DNA from: Bacteroidota bacterium
GTDB lineage: Bacteria; Bacteroidota; Bacteroidia; B-17B0; Aurantibacillaceae
Assembly: GCA_023433205.1 (NCBI GenBank)
Contig: JAEZDS010000121.1
Span: 1 to 43,560, forward strand
DNA length: 43,560 nt
Direction: 5' to 3'
The notes beneath the pieces are model-generated. The model saw only the letters and a list, made by a program, of their open reading frames with translations. It made no database searches and had not been told where the DNA came from. Below, in pieces: positions 22,032-30,612 of the stretch (position 1 is the stretch's first letter; each line of letters begins with the position of its first letter). Both the position numbers and the translations under genes were made by a program.

Positions 22032-25000
22032 AATTTTTTTTCAAAATAGCTGCTCTGGCGCTGTCGTTATTCTGTTCTTTTGAGCAGGTAGCCCAGATTA
22101 CGTCTCCCTCGCCCTACTGTGCCGGATTGTATACTCAAGGAAATTGTGCTACCGGTCCAAGTAACTCCCCTAACAATGGTATTAATGATTTTATTAATAG
22201 TTTTAATACAACTGGCGGAACGGGCAATATCACAAACAATAATTCTGGCTGTAACTCCACCTGCACACTCAATACCTGTTCAAATTATGTGTTCAATTGT
22301 TCCATGTTTCTTGCAGTCAATCCAGGGCAGACTATCACCTGCAACATACAGTCAGGGATCATATTTGCTCAGGGTTTCGCTATATGGATAGACTGGAACC
22401 AGGACAATGTCTTTCAGAATCCCGGAGAGCAGGTAGCCGCAACCTCCAATGTGCCTGCTGCCGCCACCTGGACCACCCTGGTATTCACCATACCAGCCAA
22501 CCAGCCTGCAGGGGCGTACCGCATGCGTGTCCGCTGTGCTTTTGCTACTAATGGCACCAACATTACCCCCTGCGGCACTTTTAATTTCGGAGAAACTGAA
22601 GATTATATGGTGTATGTAGGCGGGGTACCACAAAACAGCGGGCCGGTAACTGCAACGGCCGCAGTCAGCAGCAGCTCCATTGTATGTTCGGGACAAAATG
22701 TAAGTTTCAGCGTCGCCACCAATTATTCTTCCAATATTACTTACACATGGACCGGCCCGGGCAGTTATAGCAGCACGGCGCAGAATCCTACACTGGCATC
22801 GGTGCAGGCCACTGCATCAGGAATTTATACGGTTATTGCAGACAACATGGCCTGCCCTGCCACAGAAACAGTGGCGATCAAGGTCGTGAATTATCCGTCC
22901 TTCTCTGTAACTCCTGCCACACCCACCATCTGTAATGGCAGTAATTTTTACGCACAGAGTTTATTCAGCGGCCCTGTTAATATTACCGATTATCATTACA
23001 ACTGGAATCCTGGTCAGTCGGCCGGCGTTTTTTCTCCCCTTGCACCCAGCACTTCAATCACACCGCAAACGCTTCCTTCCACACAAACATCAGCGGTTTT
23101 AATTTACAGCGTTACTATCACTCCTACTGCGCTGAACTGCCCGGTCACTAAAACCATCACAGTCACCATTAACAACCCTGCCTCTCCAACAATAACAATA
23201 CCGCCACCACTTTGTAATGTTTCTCAGCCATACCAGCTTACCGGGCTGCCAGGGGGGGGAACCTGGTTTGCACCCGGCGTGAGCCCTGCCGGAATTATAA
23301 CGCCCTCGTTAACGTCAATCGGCACCAATACGGTACTCTATACGGTTTTTATGGGGAGCTGTGCTGTTTCCAACACATCCAGTTTTTCAATTTCACAATA
23401 CAGGTCTCCGGCCTTTACATCAAGCCTCAACATGATCTGTGAACAGGACCCCCAATACGATCTACTCGCTATTGTGCAGGATACCGTTACCGGTCGCTGG
23501 TCTGGCCCTAATGTGAGCCAGCAGCGTTTCTTTACACCACAAAATCTTCCCACCGGCAACTACACATTCAAATACAATATCTGGTCAACACCGGTAAACA
23601 GCGTTTGTCCGGATTCGGCCAACATTACCTTTTTTGTTTTTAATCCACCTACCCCAACCATTCATCCCATAGCGGAAAAATGCAACAACAGCAATACCGT
23701 TAACCTCAGTGCCAGTCCGCCGGGTGGCGTGTGGAGCGGCAACGTGGGCATTACTGCCTCTGGTTTACAAACACCCTCACTAAATCCTATTGGTGCCAAT
23801 ACGGTAACTTACAGTGCAGGACAGGGCACCTGTGTGGCAAGTACCAGCGCCAGTTTTCAGGTATCAAAATTTAATACGGCCGCACTTACAGGTACCGTTC
23901 CTCACCTCTGCGCCAGCAGCAATCCTTTTAACCTAATGAGTATTCTTCAAAACACATTAGGTTCATGGACGGGAACAAACGTAAATAACAACGTATTTAA
24001 TGTGTCTGGCCTGGCAACCTCTCACTATACACTTAGTTATTACAACAACTCGAGTCCCAATCCCACGCTTTGTCCTCACCAGAGCGAGATTGTAGTTAGT
24101 GTCTTAAACCCACCTGTTCCAATTATAAGTCCTGTAGGTCCATTCTGCAGCGCCGATGGTACTGTTCAGTTACAGGTTCAGCCTTCGTCGGGCACCTGGG
24201 TGGGCACCACTTATCTCACAACAAATGGCGTGTTTGATCCCTCAGCTGCGCCAATTGGTAATAGTTTTGCGCAATATGTAATCGGCACCAGCACCTGTAA
24301 TACCCAGCAAACGATTTTTATTGGCGTCGAGGCATTTGAGCCCGCAACATTAACTTCAGACAAACTTCCCGATCTCTGCGACAATTCAGCCGCAATAAGT
24401 GTATTGCCCTACAGCAACAACAGTGCAGGCACATGGAGTGGACCAGGGTTACAGGGTGCAACATTTAACCCGCAGCTCTCTGGTGCAGGTAAATTTGTTC
24501 TAACACACAGTACTTCGAGTTTTCCTTCGGGCCTTTGCCCCGACCAGGCTACAATAAGTGTACAGGTCTTCTCCCTTGCAGCCCCGGCGGTTGCAGAGGC
24601 CGGTCCTTTCTGCACCAATGCCCCGCCAATGCAGCTTACCGTAAGTCCGGTTGGCGGCGTATTTGAGGGTGCCAATACCGGAGCCGTTAGTCATGGAGGA
24701 CTGTTTCATCCTGCCCGTGCCAATACCGGCCTTAACATTTTCACGTATAGTATTGCTTCTGGTCCCTGTATTGCTTTCACGCAATCAACCATTGAAGTGG
24801 TTGCATTTGTTTCGGCAGCGCTTAACCAGTCTGAACTTACTTTTTGCCGCAACAGCGACCGGTTTAATTTAAACAGTATTGCAATAAATCCTGGCGGCAG
24901 CTGGAGTGGACCTGCGCTTAATGGCAGCGTATTTAACCCTGCAGTGGCTAATATCGGCGAAAATAATATCATGCGGTATTATACACAGCCTCCCGTAAAT

Positions 25001-25852
25001 GGTCAGCTCTGTCCTGATGAAAGCACCATCACAATCAAAATAGACGACATTCCTGAAGTAACTGTAGTTGCCAGTGAACAGGAGGGATGCGCGCCCCTGC
25101 AGGTGAGGCTGAATATTCCCAATATAAATGGGAAAGCAGGCAAAGGGCAGTGGAACCTCAGCGATGGCTCTTCAAATCATGAAGGGACGGAGTTGAATCA
25201 TACTTTTAACTCGCCCGGCACTTTTAGTGTAGTATTTAACTATTCACTGGGTGCCTGTTTTACGCGTACTGTTTTGAACGGTGATATAAAAGTGTTTGAA
25301 TCCCCACAAGCGGATTTTGAATTCAGCAAACCAGAGTTGAGTATAGCAGAGCCTGAGGTACAAGTGATCAATAAAAGTCAGGGTGCAGCTAACAATAAGT
25401 ATGTGTGGACTGTGCAGGGACAGGGTGAGCGCTATGAAGTGAATCCAGAACTTACTTTTCCGGCAGCTGGAAAATACACCGTGCGTTTACAAACCACCAC
25501 CTTTAACGGCTGCAGCAGTGAGATCAGCAGGGTCATAGAGGTAAAGAACGACCTTTATGTTTTTATTCCCAATAGTTTTTCTCCCAATTTCGACAGGGTA
25601 AACGACCATTTTGTTCCGGTGTTCTCTCCTTATGGTTTGGATGTAAAATCATTTGAGATGGAGATCTTTGACCGCTGGGGGCATCTTGTTTACTCAGGCA
25701 AAGATCCTGTAAAAGGCTGGAACGGCACGCCACACAATAAAGGCGACAAAATTGTGCAGGAAGGTGTGTATGTATACCAGATCAGGTACAAAGACCTGGA
25801 AGGAAGAAATTACAACCGCTCAGGAACGGTGTTGTTGTTGGGAAATAAATAA
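22028..25852 (+). CDS. Giant modular T9SS type B surface protein with GEVED domain
   Basis: A 1274-residue secreted protein. After a signal peptide (MKFFFKIAALALSLFCSFEQ) comes a GEVED domain (about residues 115-198; FAIWIDWNQDNVFQNPGE ... GETEDYMVYV). An immunoglobulin-like region (about 205-380) follows. Residues about 381-1005 are four A-B module pairs of about 156 residues each. A modules have PFC/PLC...GGxW...GANTVTY; B modules have LC...G.WSGP....FNP...LCP..A.I. Two PKD-like domains (about 1010-1180) lead to a gliding-motility C-terminal domain (1185-1274; IFDRWGHLVYSG, GVYVYQIRYKD). In that domain the usual SPNGDGVND reads SPNFDRVND. Paired Cys in the modules suggest disulfides. Probably a surface adhesin; the ligand is unknown. 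It converges with scoB, 12 bases apart. Confidence 0.92.
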   Translation: MKFFFKIAALALSLFCSFEQVAQITSPSPYCAGLYTQGNCATGPSNSPNNGINDFINSFNTTGGTGNITNNNSGCNSTCTLNTCSNYVFNCSMFLAVNPGQTITCNIQSGIIFAQGFAIWIDWNQDNVFQNPGEQVAATSNVPAAATWTTLVFTIPANQPAGAYRMRVRCAFATNGTNITPCGTFNFGETEDYMVYVGGVPQNSGPVTATAAVSSSSIVCSGQNVSFSVATNYSSNITYTWTGPGSYSSTAQNPTLASVQATASGIYTVIADNMACPATETVAIKVVNYPSFSVTPATPTICNGSNFYAQSLFSGPVNITDYHYNWNPGQSAGVFSPLAPSTSITPQTLPSTQTSAVLIYSVTITPTALNCPVTKTITVTINNPASPTITIPPPLCNVSQPYQLTGLPGGGTWFAPGVSPAGIITPSLTSIGTNTVLYTVFMGSCAVSNTSSFSISQYRSPAFTSSLNMICEQDPQYDLLAIVQDTVTGRWSGPNVSQQRFFTPQNLPTGNYTFKYNIWSTPVNSVCPDSANITFFVFNPPTPTIHPIAEKCNNSNTVNLSASPPGGVWSGNVGITASGLQTPSLNPIGANTVTYSAGQGTCVASTSASFQVSKFNTAALTGTVPHLCASSNPFNLMSILQNTLGSWTGTNVNNNVFNVSGLATSHYTLSYYNNSSPNPTLCPHQSEIVVSVLNPPVPIISPVGPFCSADGTVQLQVQPSSGTWVGTTYLTTNGVFDPSAAPIGNSFAQYVIGTSTCNTQQTIFIGVEAFEPATLTSDKLPDLCDNSAAISVLPYSNNSAGTWSGPGLQGATFNPQLSGAGKFVLTHSTSSFPSGLCPDQATISVQVFSLAAPAVAEAGPFCTNAPPMQLTVSPVGGVFEGANTGAVSHGGLFHPARANTGLNIFTYSIASGPCIAFTQSTIEVVAFVSAALNQSELTFCRNSDRFNLNSIAINPGGSWSGPALNGSVFNPAVANIGENNIMRYYTQPPVNGQLCPDESTITIKIDDIPEVTVVASEQEGCAPLQVRLNIPNINGKAGKGQWNLSDGSSNHEGTELNHTFNSPGTFSVVFNYSLGACFTRTVLNGDIKVFESPQADFEFSKPELSIAEPEVQVINKSQGAANNKYVWTVQGQGERYEVNPELTFPAAGKYTVRLQTTTFNGCSSEISRVIEVKNDLYVFIPNSFSPNFDRVNDHFVPVFSPYGLDVKSFEMEIFDRWGHLVYSGKDPVKGWNGTPHNKGDKIVQEGVYVYQIRYKDLEGRNYNRSGTVLLLGNK

Positions 25853-25864
25853 ACTCTGATCAAC

Positions 25865-26521
25865 TCAGATCACCATCTCTGCCGGCTCTCCCTCAACGAT
25901 GAGTTTACCTGCCGTAGAATTTCTGATCTGCTCAATAGAAACGCCTGGGGCGCGCTCCAATAATTTAAACCCGCCACCTGGCACGATCTCATAAACACCA
26001 AGCTCGGTCACGATCTTCTTTACGCAACGAACACCGGTTAAAGGTAACTCACATTTGCTGAGAAGTTTTGATTGACCGGCTTTGTTCACCTGCTGCATGG
26101 CAACAATAATATTTTTTGCACTGGCAACCAGGTCCATCGCACCCCCCATGCCTTTTACCATTTTACCCGGGATTTTCCAGTTGGCAATGTCGCCGTTCTC
26201 ACTCACCTCCATTGCGCCAAGAATGGTAAGGTCAACTTTTTGAGAGCGTATCATCCCAAAACTCATGGCACTGTCAAAAATACTTGAACCCTTTAGCAGC
26301 GTAATTGTTTGTTTACCCGCGTTTATCAGATCCGCATCTTCTTTTCCTTCATAAGGAAAAGGCCCCATGCCAAGAATTCCGTTCTCTGATTGCAAAACCA
26401 CATTTACACCCTCGGGTATAAAATTAGCCACCAGCGTTGGGATGCCAATGCCAAGGTTAACATACATGCCGTCTTTTACTTCTCTTGCTATGCGTTTTGC
26501 TATTCCGTTCTTATCTAACAT
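25865..26521 (-). CDS. scoB: 3-oxoacid CoA-transferase, subunit B
   Basis: Beta subunit of a succinyl-CoA:3-oxoacid (acetoacetate) CoA transferase, moving CoA between acyl groups in ketone-body or fatty acid metabolism. The 218-residue protein has the family signature: NLGIGIPTLVANFIPEGV (about 22-39), QSENGILGMGP with the catalytic Glu46, KGMGGAMDLV and PLTGVRCV. The ATG at 26521 overlaps the stop of the SGNH-like gene by one base (TGATG). Its partner subunit A is at 32138-32851, separated by four envelope genes, although the two subunits are normally adjacent. Confidence 0.95.
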   Translation of the reverse strand: MLDKNGIAKRIAREVKDGMYVNLGIGIPTLVANFIPEGVNVVLQSENGILGMGPFPYEGKEDADLINAGKQTITLLKGSSIFDSAMSFGMIRSQKVDLTILGAMEVSENGDIANWKIPGKMVKGMGGAMDLVASAKNIIVAMQQVNKAGQSKLLSKCELPLTGVRCVKKIVTELGVYEIVPGGGFKLLERAPGVSIEQIRNSTAGKLIVEGEPAEMVI

Positions 26522-27564
26522 CAATATGCCTTTTTATAGTGTTGCTGAAAAAATTTTTTTAAAGTGTTGCTGGCGTTACGCGCTATGCTTAAACGTCCGC
26601 TAAAATCGTAATGCTCTGTGGTCCAGTCCTGGTCAATAAAGGAGCTTCCCTCTACCCTTTCAAGATTATCTATCACTGTACAAATTCCTTTGTTGTAACG
26701 CTCCACCAGAATGTCTCTGTTTTGTTTCATTAAAAATACTAATTCCCTGCCAACGAGACTATCGGCATATTCAATATTCTCTGCCATAAGATTGTAAAAA
26801 AGTCTTACGTTATTTTTTGCGCACCAGCTATAAATTGCATCAAAGTCCTGCAGCCGTTCATTATCTTCCTTAATATTAAAAGCATACGTTTTTATGTAAT
26901 GGCAGGCCAGTGTGATCTTTGGCACATTCCATGAGCCATCTTCATTGAGATAGGTACCATTTGCCATGGCCTGATCCCACTCTGTGACAGTGCTGTATTT
27001 AAATGGAAAGGGAAATTCCAAAGGCGTGGTTCTCCATTCTTCCAACATTTCCTGTTCACGCTCCTCTGCTGTTTTATTGTCGAAAAACTGCAGCGATAAG
27101 AAAAAACGGTTTATGATGGCCGGAAACGGTCGCGTTAGAACAAAGCCTTCCTGAAGCTGCGTCTCAAGCTTTGAATGCCGCCAGGTGGCATCGAATGAAC
27201 GCAGATTCAACGTTACAATGATTGCCTTTGGGCGTGGTGCGGGCATCTCCAGCTGCTGCAGCCATTTTCTGTAGATACCGGCGTGCGTGGCAGGCTTATC
27301 AACTGTCGTAATTTTGAGTGAGGGGAAAAAATCCTGGACCAGAGAGGAAATACTTTTTTTATTGGTATCGCCGGGATGAGTTGTAAAATCGCTTGATTCA
27401 CCAAAATAGTAAATGTCGGTTGTGTCCTGGCTTTCACGCAGCAGCTGGGCCTCCGGATACTTCTCTTCAAGATCTTTCTGATAAAAAGTAAAGCGGTAGA
27501 TGAGATTAAGGCCCGCTACTATCAGCAGAACAAGAAAACAATTCTGTATGATCGTTTTCCTCAT
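26521..27564 (-). CDS. SGNH-like membrane-anchored partner of the MBOAT acyltransferase
   Basis: A 347-residue protein with one N-terminal transmembrane helix (about residues 5-23) and a large extracytoplasmic domain. The motif YYFGESSDF near residue 53 fits block I of SGNH/DltD/AlgJ-like enzymes, and TEHYDFSGRLSIA near the C-terminus fits the block V His region. Middle strands include AIIVTLNLRSFD. Proteins of this kind often act with MBOAT proteins to move acyl groups onto exported polymers (as DltB/DltD, AlgI/AlgJ). Its start overlaps the MBOAT stop (TGATG), which supports pairing. The assignment is by motif and context; exact family unknown. The ATG at 27564 is preferred over a TTG one codon before. 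Confidence 0.72.
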   Translation of the reverse strand: MRKTIIQNCFLVLLIVAGLNLIYRFTFYQKDLEEKYPEAQLLRESQDTTDIYYFGESSDFTTHPGDTNKKSISSLVQDFFPSLKITTVDKPATHAGIYRKWLQQLEMPAPRPKAIIVTLNLRSFDATWRHSKLETQLQEGFVLTRPFPAIINRFFLSLQFFDNKTAEEREQEMLEEWRTTPLEFPFPFKYSTVTEWDQAMANGTYLNEDGSWNVPKITLACHYIKTYAFNIKEDNERLQDFDAIYSWCAKNNVRLFYNLMAENIEYADSLVGRELVFLMKQNRDILVERYNKGICTVIDNLERVEGSSFIDQDWTTEHYDFSGRLSIARNASNTLKKFFQQHYKKAY

Positions 27565-28970
27565 CAAAACTGAAAATAAATAAAAGTAAATTTCTCAGTG
27601 CCGGACATGGCCAGCAGAAAAAACAACAATACGGTGTATACTGCCCAACGCAGTGGTTTTTTTAATGGATGGACCTTCAGGTCGAAACGGGAATTATAAA
27701 AGAACAGATCGGTAAGAATTAGTACAAATGCAAAAAACAACGCTCTTCCTGCCCCTAGTTCGCCCCCCTTTAAATTACTGGTATTAAACAAAGCAGAAAA
27801 AATGGAACTGGCCTGCTCAAAACTATCGGCCCTGAAAAAGACCCAGATAAAAGTGCAGACAATAAAAGTTTTGAGTGTAAGCAAAACATTGAGCGGCGTC
27901 CACTCTGCCCGTACTTCAAAGCCAGTGATTTTCCTGAAAAACCGTTCCATGAGCAGCATCAGCCCGTGCAGTGCTCCCCAAACAACGAAGGTCCAGCTGG
28001 CCCCATGCCATAAACCACTCACCATAAACACCACCATAATATTAAAACACCAGCGGGGCAGCTTTACCCTGTTTCCCCCAAGGGGAATGTAGAGGTAATC
28101 ACGAAACCAGCTGCTGAGAGAAATGTGCCAGCGCGACCAGAACTCGGTAATGTTTCGCGAAAGATAAGGCATCATAAAATTATCCATGATCCTTATGCCA
28201 AGCAATCGGGCGCTGCCCAGAGCGATGGTGGAGTAACCGTAAAAATCGGCGTAGATCTGAAAAGAAAAACAAACCATGGCCGTAAATATTTGAGTCGGAC
28301 TGTAGGCTGAGGGATCGGCATACACCTGATTGACCACAGGCGCCAGGTTGTCGGCGACAGCCATCTTTACAAAAAGTCCGAACAAAATCAGCCGCACACC
28401 ATGCGACAGATTATCATAACTAAAACGGTGATCGCGGCGCAGCTCTGATCCGAGGGTAGCGTAACGTTCGATTGGTCCGGCAACCATCTGCGGAAAAAAT
28501 AAAACGTAATTCGCGAAGTAGCCCATGTGTTTTTCTGGTTCCTGCCTGCCTCTGTAAACCTCTATGGTGTACGCCATCGATTGAAAAGTATGAAATGAGA
28601 GTCCAACCGGCAGAAGGATATCCAGATTTACAGGTCTGAATCCCACACCAAACAAAGCCGCCACAGCTTCCAGATTTTCATTGAGAAAATTAAAGTACTT
28701 GAAAAAGCAGAGCAACAGAATGTTTGAAAGCAGACTAAGTACCAGGTATAACCTTCGTTTTTTGCCTTCGCTGTGAAAGATGGCGTGGGCGGAAAAAAAA
28801 TCAATGAGGATGATCGCAAAAAGTACAAGGATGTACTCAGGTACAAAAACCATATAAAAATAACAGCTGGCGATAAAAATAAGGATCCACCTGTAGCGAT
28901 GTGCCAGCAGGTAATACAGCGCCACTGTTAAAGGCAGGAAAAGAAGATAATGCAGGGAGTTAAAGAGCAT
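27564..28970 (-). CDS. MBOAT family O-acyltransferase (AlgI/DltB-like)
   Basis: A 468-residue multispanning membrane O-acyltransferase that transfers acyl groups (often acetyl) across the inner membrane to an extracytoplasmic sugar polymer. Typical motifs: LPVGLSFHTFQSMAYTIEVY (about 120-139), ITEFWSRWHISLSSWFRDYL (about 274-293) with His282, and SGLWHGASWTFVVWG with the catalytic His322. About ten or eleven membrane helices. It is closest in pattern to AlgI-like proteins rather than to eukaryotic MBOATs. Start and stop overlap the neighbouring genes by one base each (TGATG), so the three genes are tightly coupled. The acceptor sugar is not known. Confidence 0.93.
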   Translation of the reverse strand: MLFNSLHYLLFLPLTVALYYLLAHRYRWILIFIASCYFYMVFVPEYILVLFAIILIDFFSAHAIFHSEGKKRRLYLVLSLLSNILLLCFFKYFNFLNENLEAVAALFGVGFRPVNLDILLPVGLSFHTFQSMAYTIEVYRGRQEPEKHMGYFANYVLFFPQMVAGPIERYATLGSELRRDHRFSYDNLSHGVRLILFGLFVKMAVADNLAPVVNQVYADPSAYSPTQIFTAMVCFSFQIYADFYGYSTIALGSARLLGIRIMDNFMMPYLSRNITEFWSRWHISLSSWFRDYLYIPLGGNRVKLPRWCFNIMVVFMVSGLWHGASWTFVVWGALHGLMLLMERFFRKITGFEVRAEWTPLNVLLTLKTFIVCTFIWVFFRADSFEQASSIFSALFNTSNLKGGELGAGRALFFAFVLILTDLFFYNSRFDLKVHPLKKPLRWAVYTVLLFFLLAMSGTEKFTFIYFQF

Positions 28971-30571
28971 CAGTTGCCGTTCTTCATTTTAAATACCTGA
29001 ACTGGTCCGCTTGTAAAATACAGCTTAAACTTGTGCTCGTTACGCCTCCAGGCCCTTTCCTGTTTCAGGTTGGTATCACTTAAAACAATGTATTCGATGC
29101 GGGGTAAGTACTGATCCATAATCAGGCTGTCGGCAGAAATATTGTCGCGAAGCGTAAAACCTTTCTGATCCATCAGGTAAAGACTAACATCATAACTGAC
29201 ATCAGGGATGCTAAGCACCTTGTCTTCTCGCTGTATGCCATGTTTGCGCAGTTCGGGAGTTAACTGCTCCACTCTTTGGATATTGTTACTGTAGCTCCAG
29301 AAAAGGTACTTGGCCAGATCGCTCTCTTCGCGGGAAATAAAGGGAAACCAATAAACCATTTTATCATCTTCGATGGTCCGCAGGCGGTACACGGCAGCAG
29401 AGTGGAAAGAAGAAAAAAGCAAAACCAGACTAACCAGTAAACGCATAAAACGCCGCTGATGAGTATTGGTGCCAACCTGCCAAACCAGATCACATACACA
29501 AATGAGGGTGATCACAGGAAATATAAAAAGATTGATCAGATAGTAATCATGTACTGTAAAAACCTGAAAAAAGAAGAGCAGATAAAACACGAAGAAGAGA
29601 GCTGAAAAAATGAACGAAATTTTAAGGAACCGGCTCAGCCTTCTGAATCCGCCAATCACAAACATCACCAGGACCAGAAAAAGAAAAAAAACAGGCTTGT
29701 TAAGAAAGAGCGGGAATAGATTATTGAAGAGCATCTTCAGGTTATAGATAATCTGTCCTTCCTCCATTTCCCACAAAGGAAGCACAGTGAGCAGAAAAAC
29801 ACTGTTATTGTGATTGTTATAGTATAGCGCGTACCGGTACCACGCAAATACAAGCGCAGTCACCACCAGCATGGCTGAGAAAGCTGCCCATTTATTTAGC
29901 AGCGGTGCCGCTGAAATCCTGAAAAACGATCTGCCGGCGAGTGCCGCAACACCTGTAAGCAGCGCCAGACAAAGCGGCACCAGCGCGCTTGCCTTCACCA
30001 AAACGCCGAGCATACCAAACAGCAATGCCAGATAGAAATTTGACTGGCCCTTTCCTTCAGTAAACCGGAAGAGACAGCAGAAACTGATAATGGCGAATGA
30101 CAGTGCCGGAACATCGGAAAGGAAATTAAGCCCGTAATAGGCCAGCAAGGGTGAGGTAAGCAGAATGCCGGCCGATAACCAGGCCAGCCACCAGCTTTTT
30201 GCCTTAAGAAGTATTGTGTTGAAGAGCGTAAATATGGCCGTTAAAAAAATGAGGTATTCAAATAACCTGTATATAAATTCATGCTCACCAAATACTTTCC
30301 AGAGCGCGGCGACCGAATAGTTGATCAGAGGGAATTCGCTCACAGCTTTGCCTTCAGCCACTCCCTGATAGTGGATCTTAGGCTGGAAAAAATTCATGCC
30401 TTCGTGGTAGTAGTTTTTCGCTATAGAAAGGCAATCGGTTTGCCGCCACTGGTGAAATGAGCTGGGCCGCATAAACATGGTGCGGTGATAAAAATTCAGC
30501 AGAAAGAGCAGTGTGATAAATCCACAAAGCAGGATATTACAAATGATCAGCTTCTTTCGCGACAGAGGCAT
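28970..30571 (-). CDS. GT-C-type membrane glycosyltransferase (GT39/ArnT-like)
   Basis: A 533-residue integral-membrane protein with about ten to twelve helices and a C-terminal extracytoplasmic domain of about 130 residues. The first loop holds MRPSSFHQWRQTD with an acidic residue where GT-C enzymes keep their catalytic Asp. FLSDVPALSFAIISF follows, as in PMT/ArnT-like glycosyltransferases. Such enzymes use polyprenyl-phosphate sugars as donors and act on the outer side of the inner membrane. The ATG at 30571 (MPLSRKKL) is preferred; a TTG at 30589 is possible. It is 42 bases after the DUF2079 gene and overlaps the MBOAT start. Confidence 0.8.
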   Translation of the reverse strand: MPLSRKKLIICNILLCGFITLLFLLNFYHRTMFMRPSSFHQWRQTDCLSIAKNYYHEGMNFFQPKIHYQGVAEGKAVSEFPLINYSVAALWKVFGEHEFIYRLFEYLIFLTAIFTLFNTILLKAKSWWLAWLSAGILLTSPLLAYYGLNFLSDVPALSFAIISFCCLFRFTEGKGQSNFYLALLFGMLGVLVKASALVPLCLALLTGVAALAGRSFFRISAAPLLNKWAAFSAMLVVTALVFAWYRYALYYNNHNNSVFLLTVLPLWEMEEGQIIYNLKMLFNNLFPLFLNKPVFFLFLVLVMFVIGGFRRLSRFLKISFIFSALFFVFYLLFFFQVFTVHDYYLINLFIFPVITLICVCDLVWQVGTNTHQRRFMRLLVSLVLLFSSFHSAAVYRLRTIEDDKMVYWFPFISREESDLAKYLFWSYSNNIQRVEQLTPELRKHGIQREDKVLSIPDVSYDVSLYLMDQKGFTLRDNISADSLIMDQYLPRIEYIVLSDTNLKQERAWRRNEHKFKLYFTSGPVQVFKMKNGN

Positions 30572-30612
30572 AATGTGTGAGAACCTCAAAAATAGGGGTT
30601 TTTTGGGACCCG

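Noticed and set aside
25853..25864. Shared terminator between the adhesin and scoB
   Set aside because: The 12-base gap has only a weak TCTGA/TCAGA pairing reaching into scoB; no T-run.
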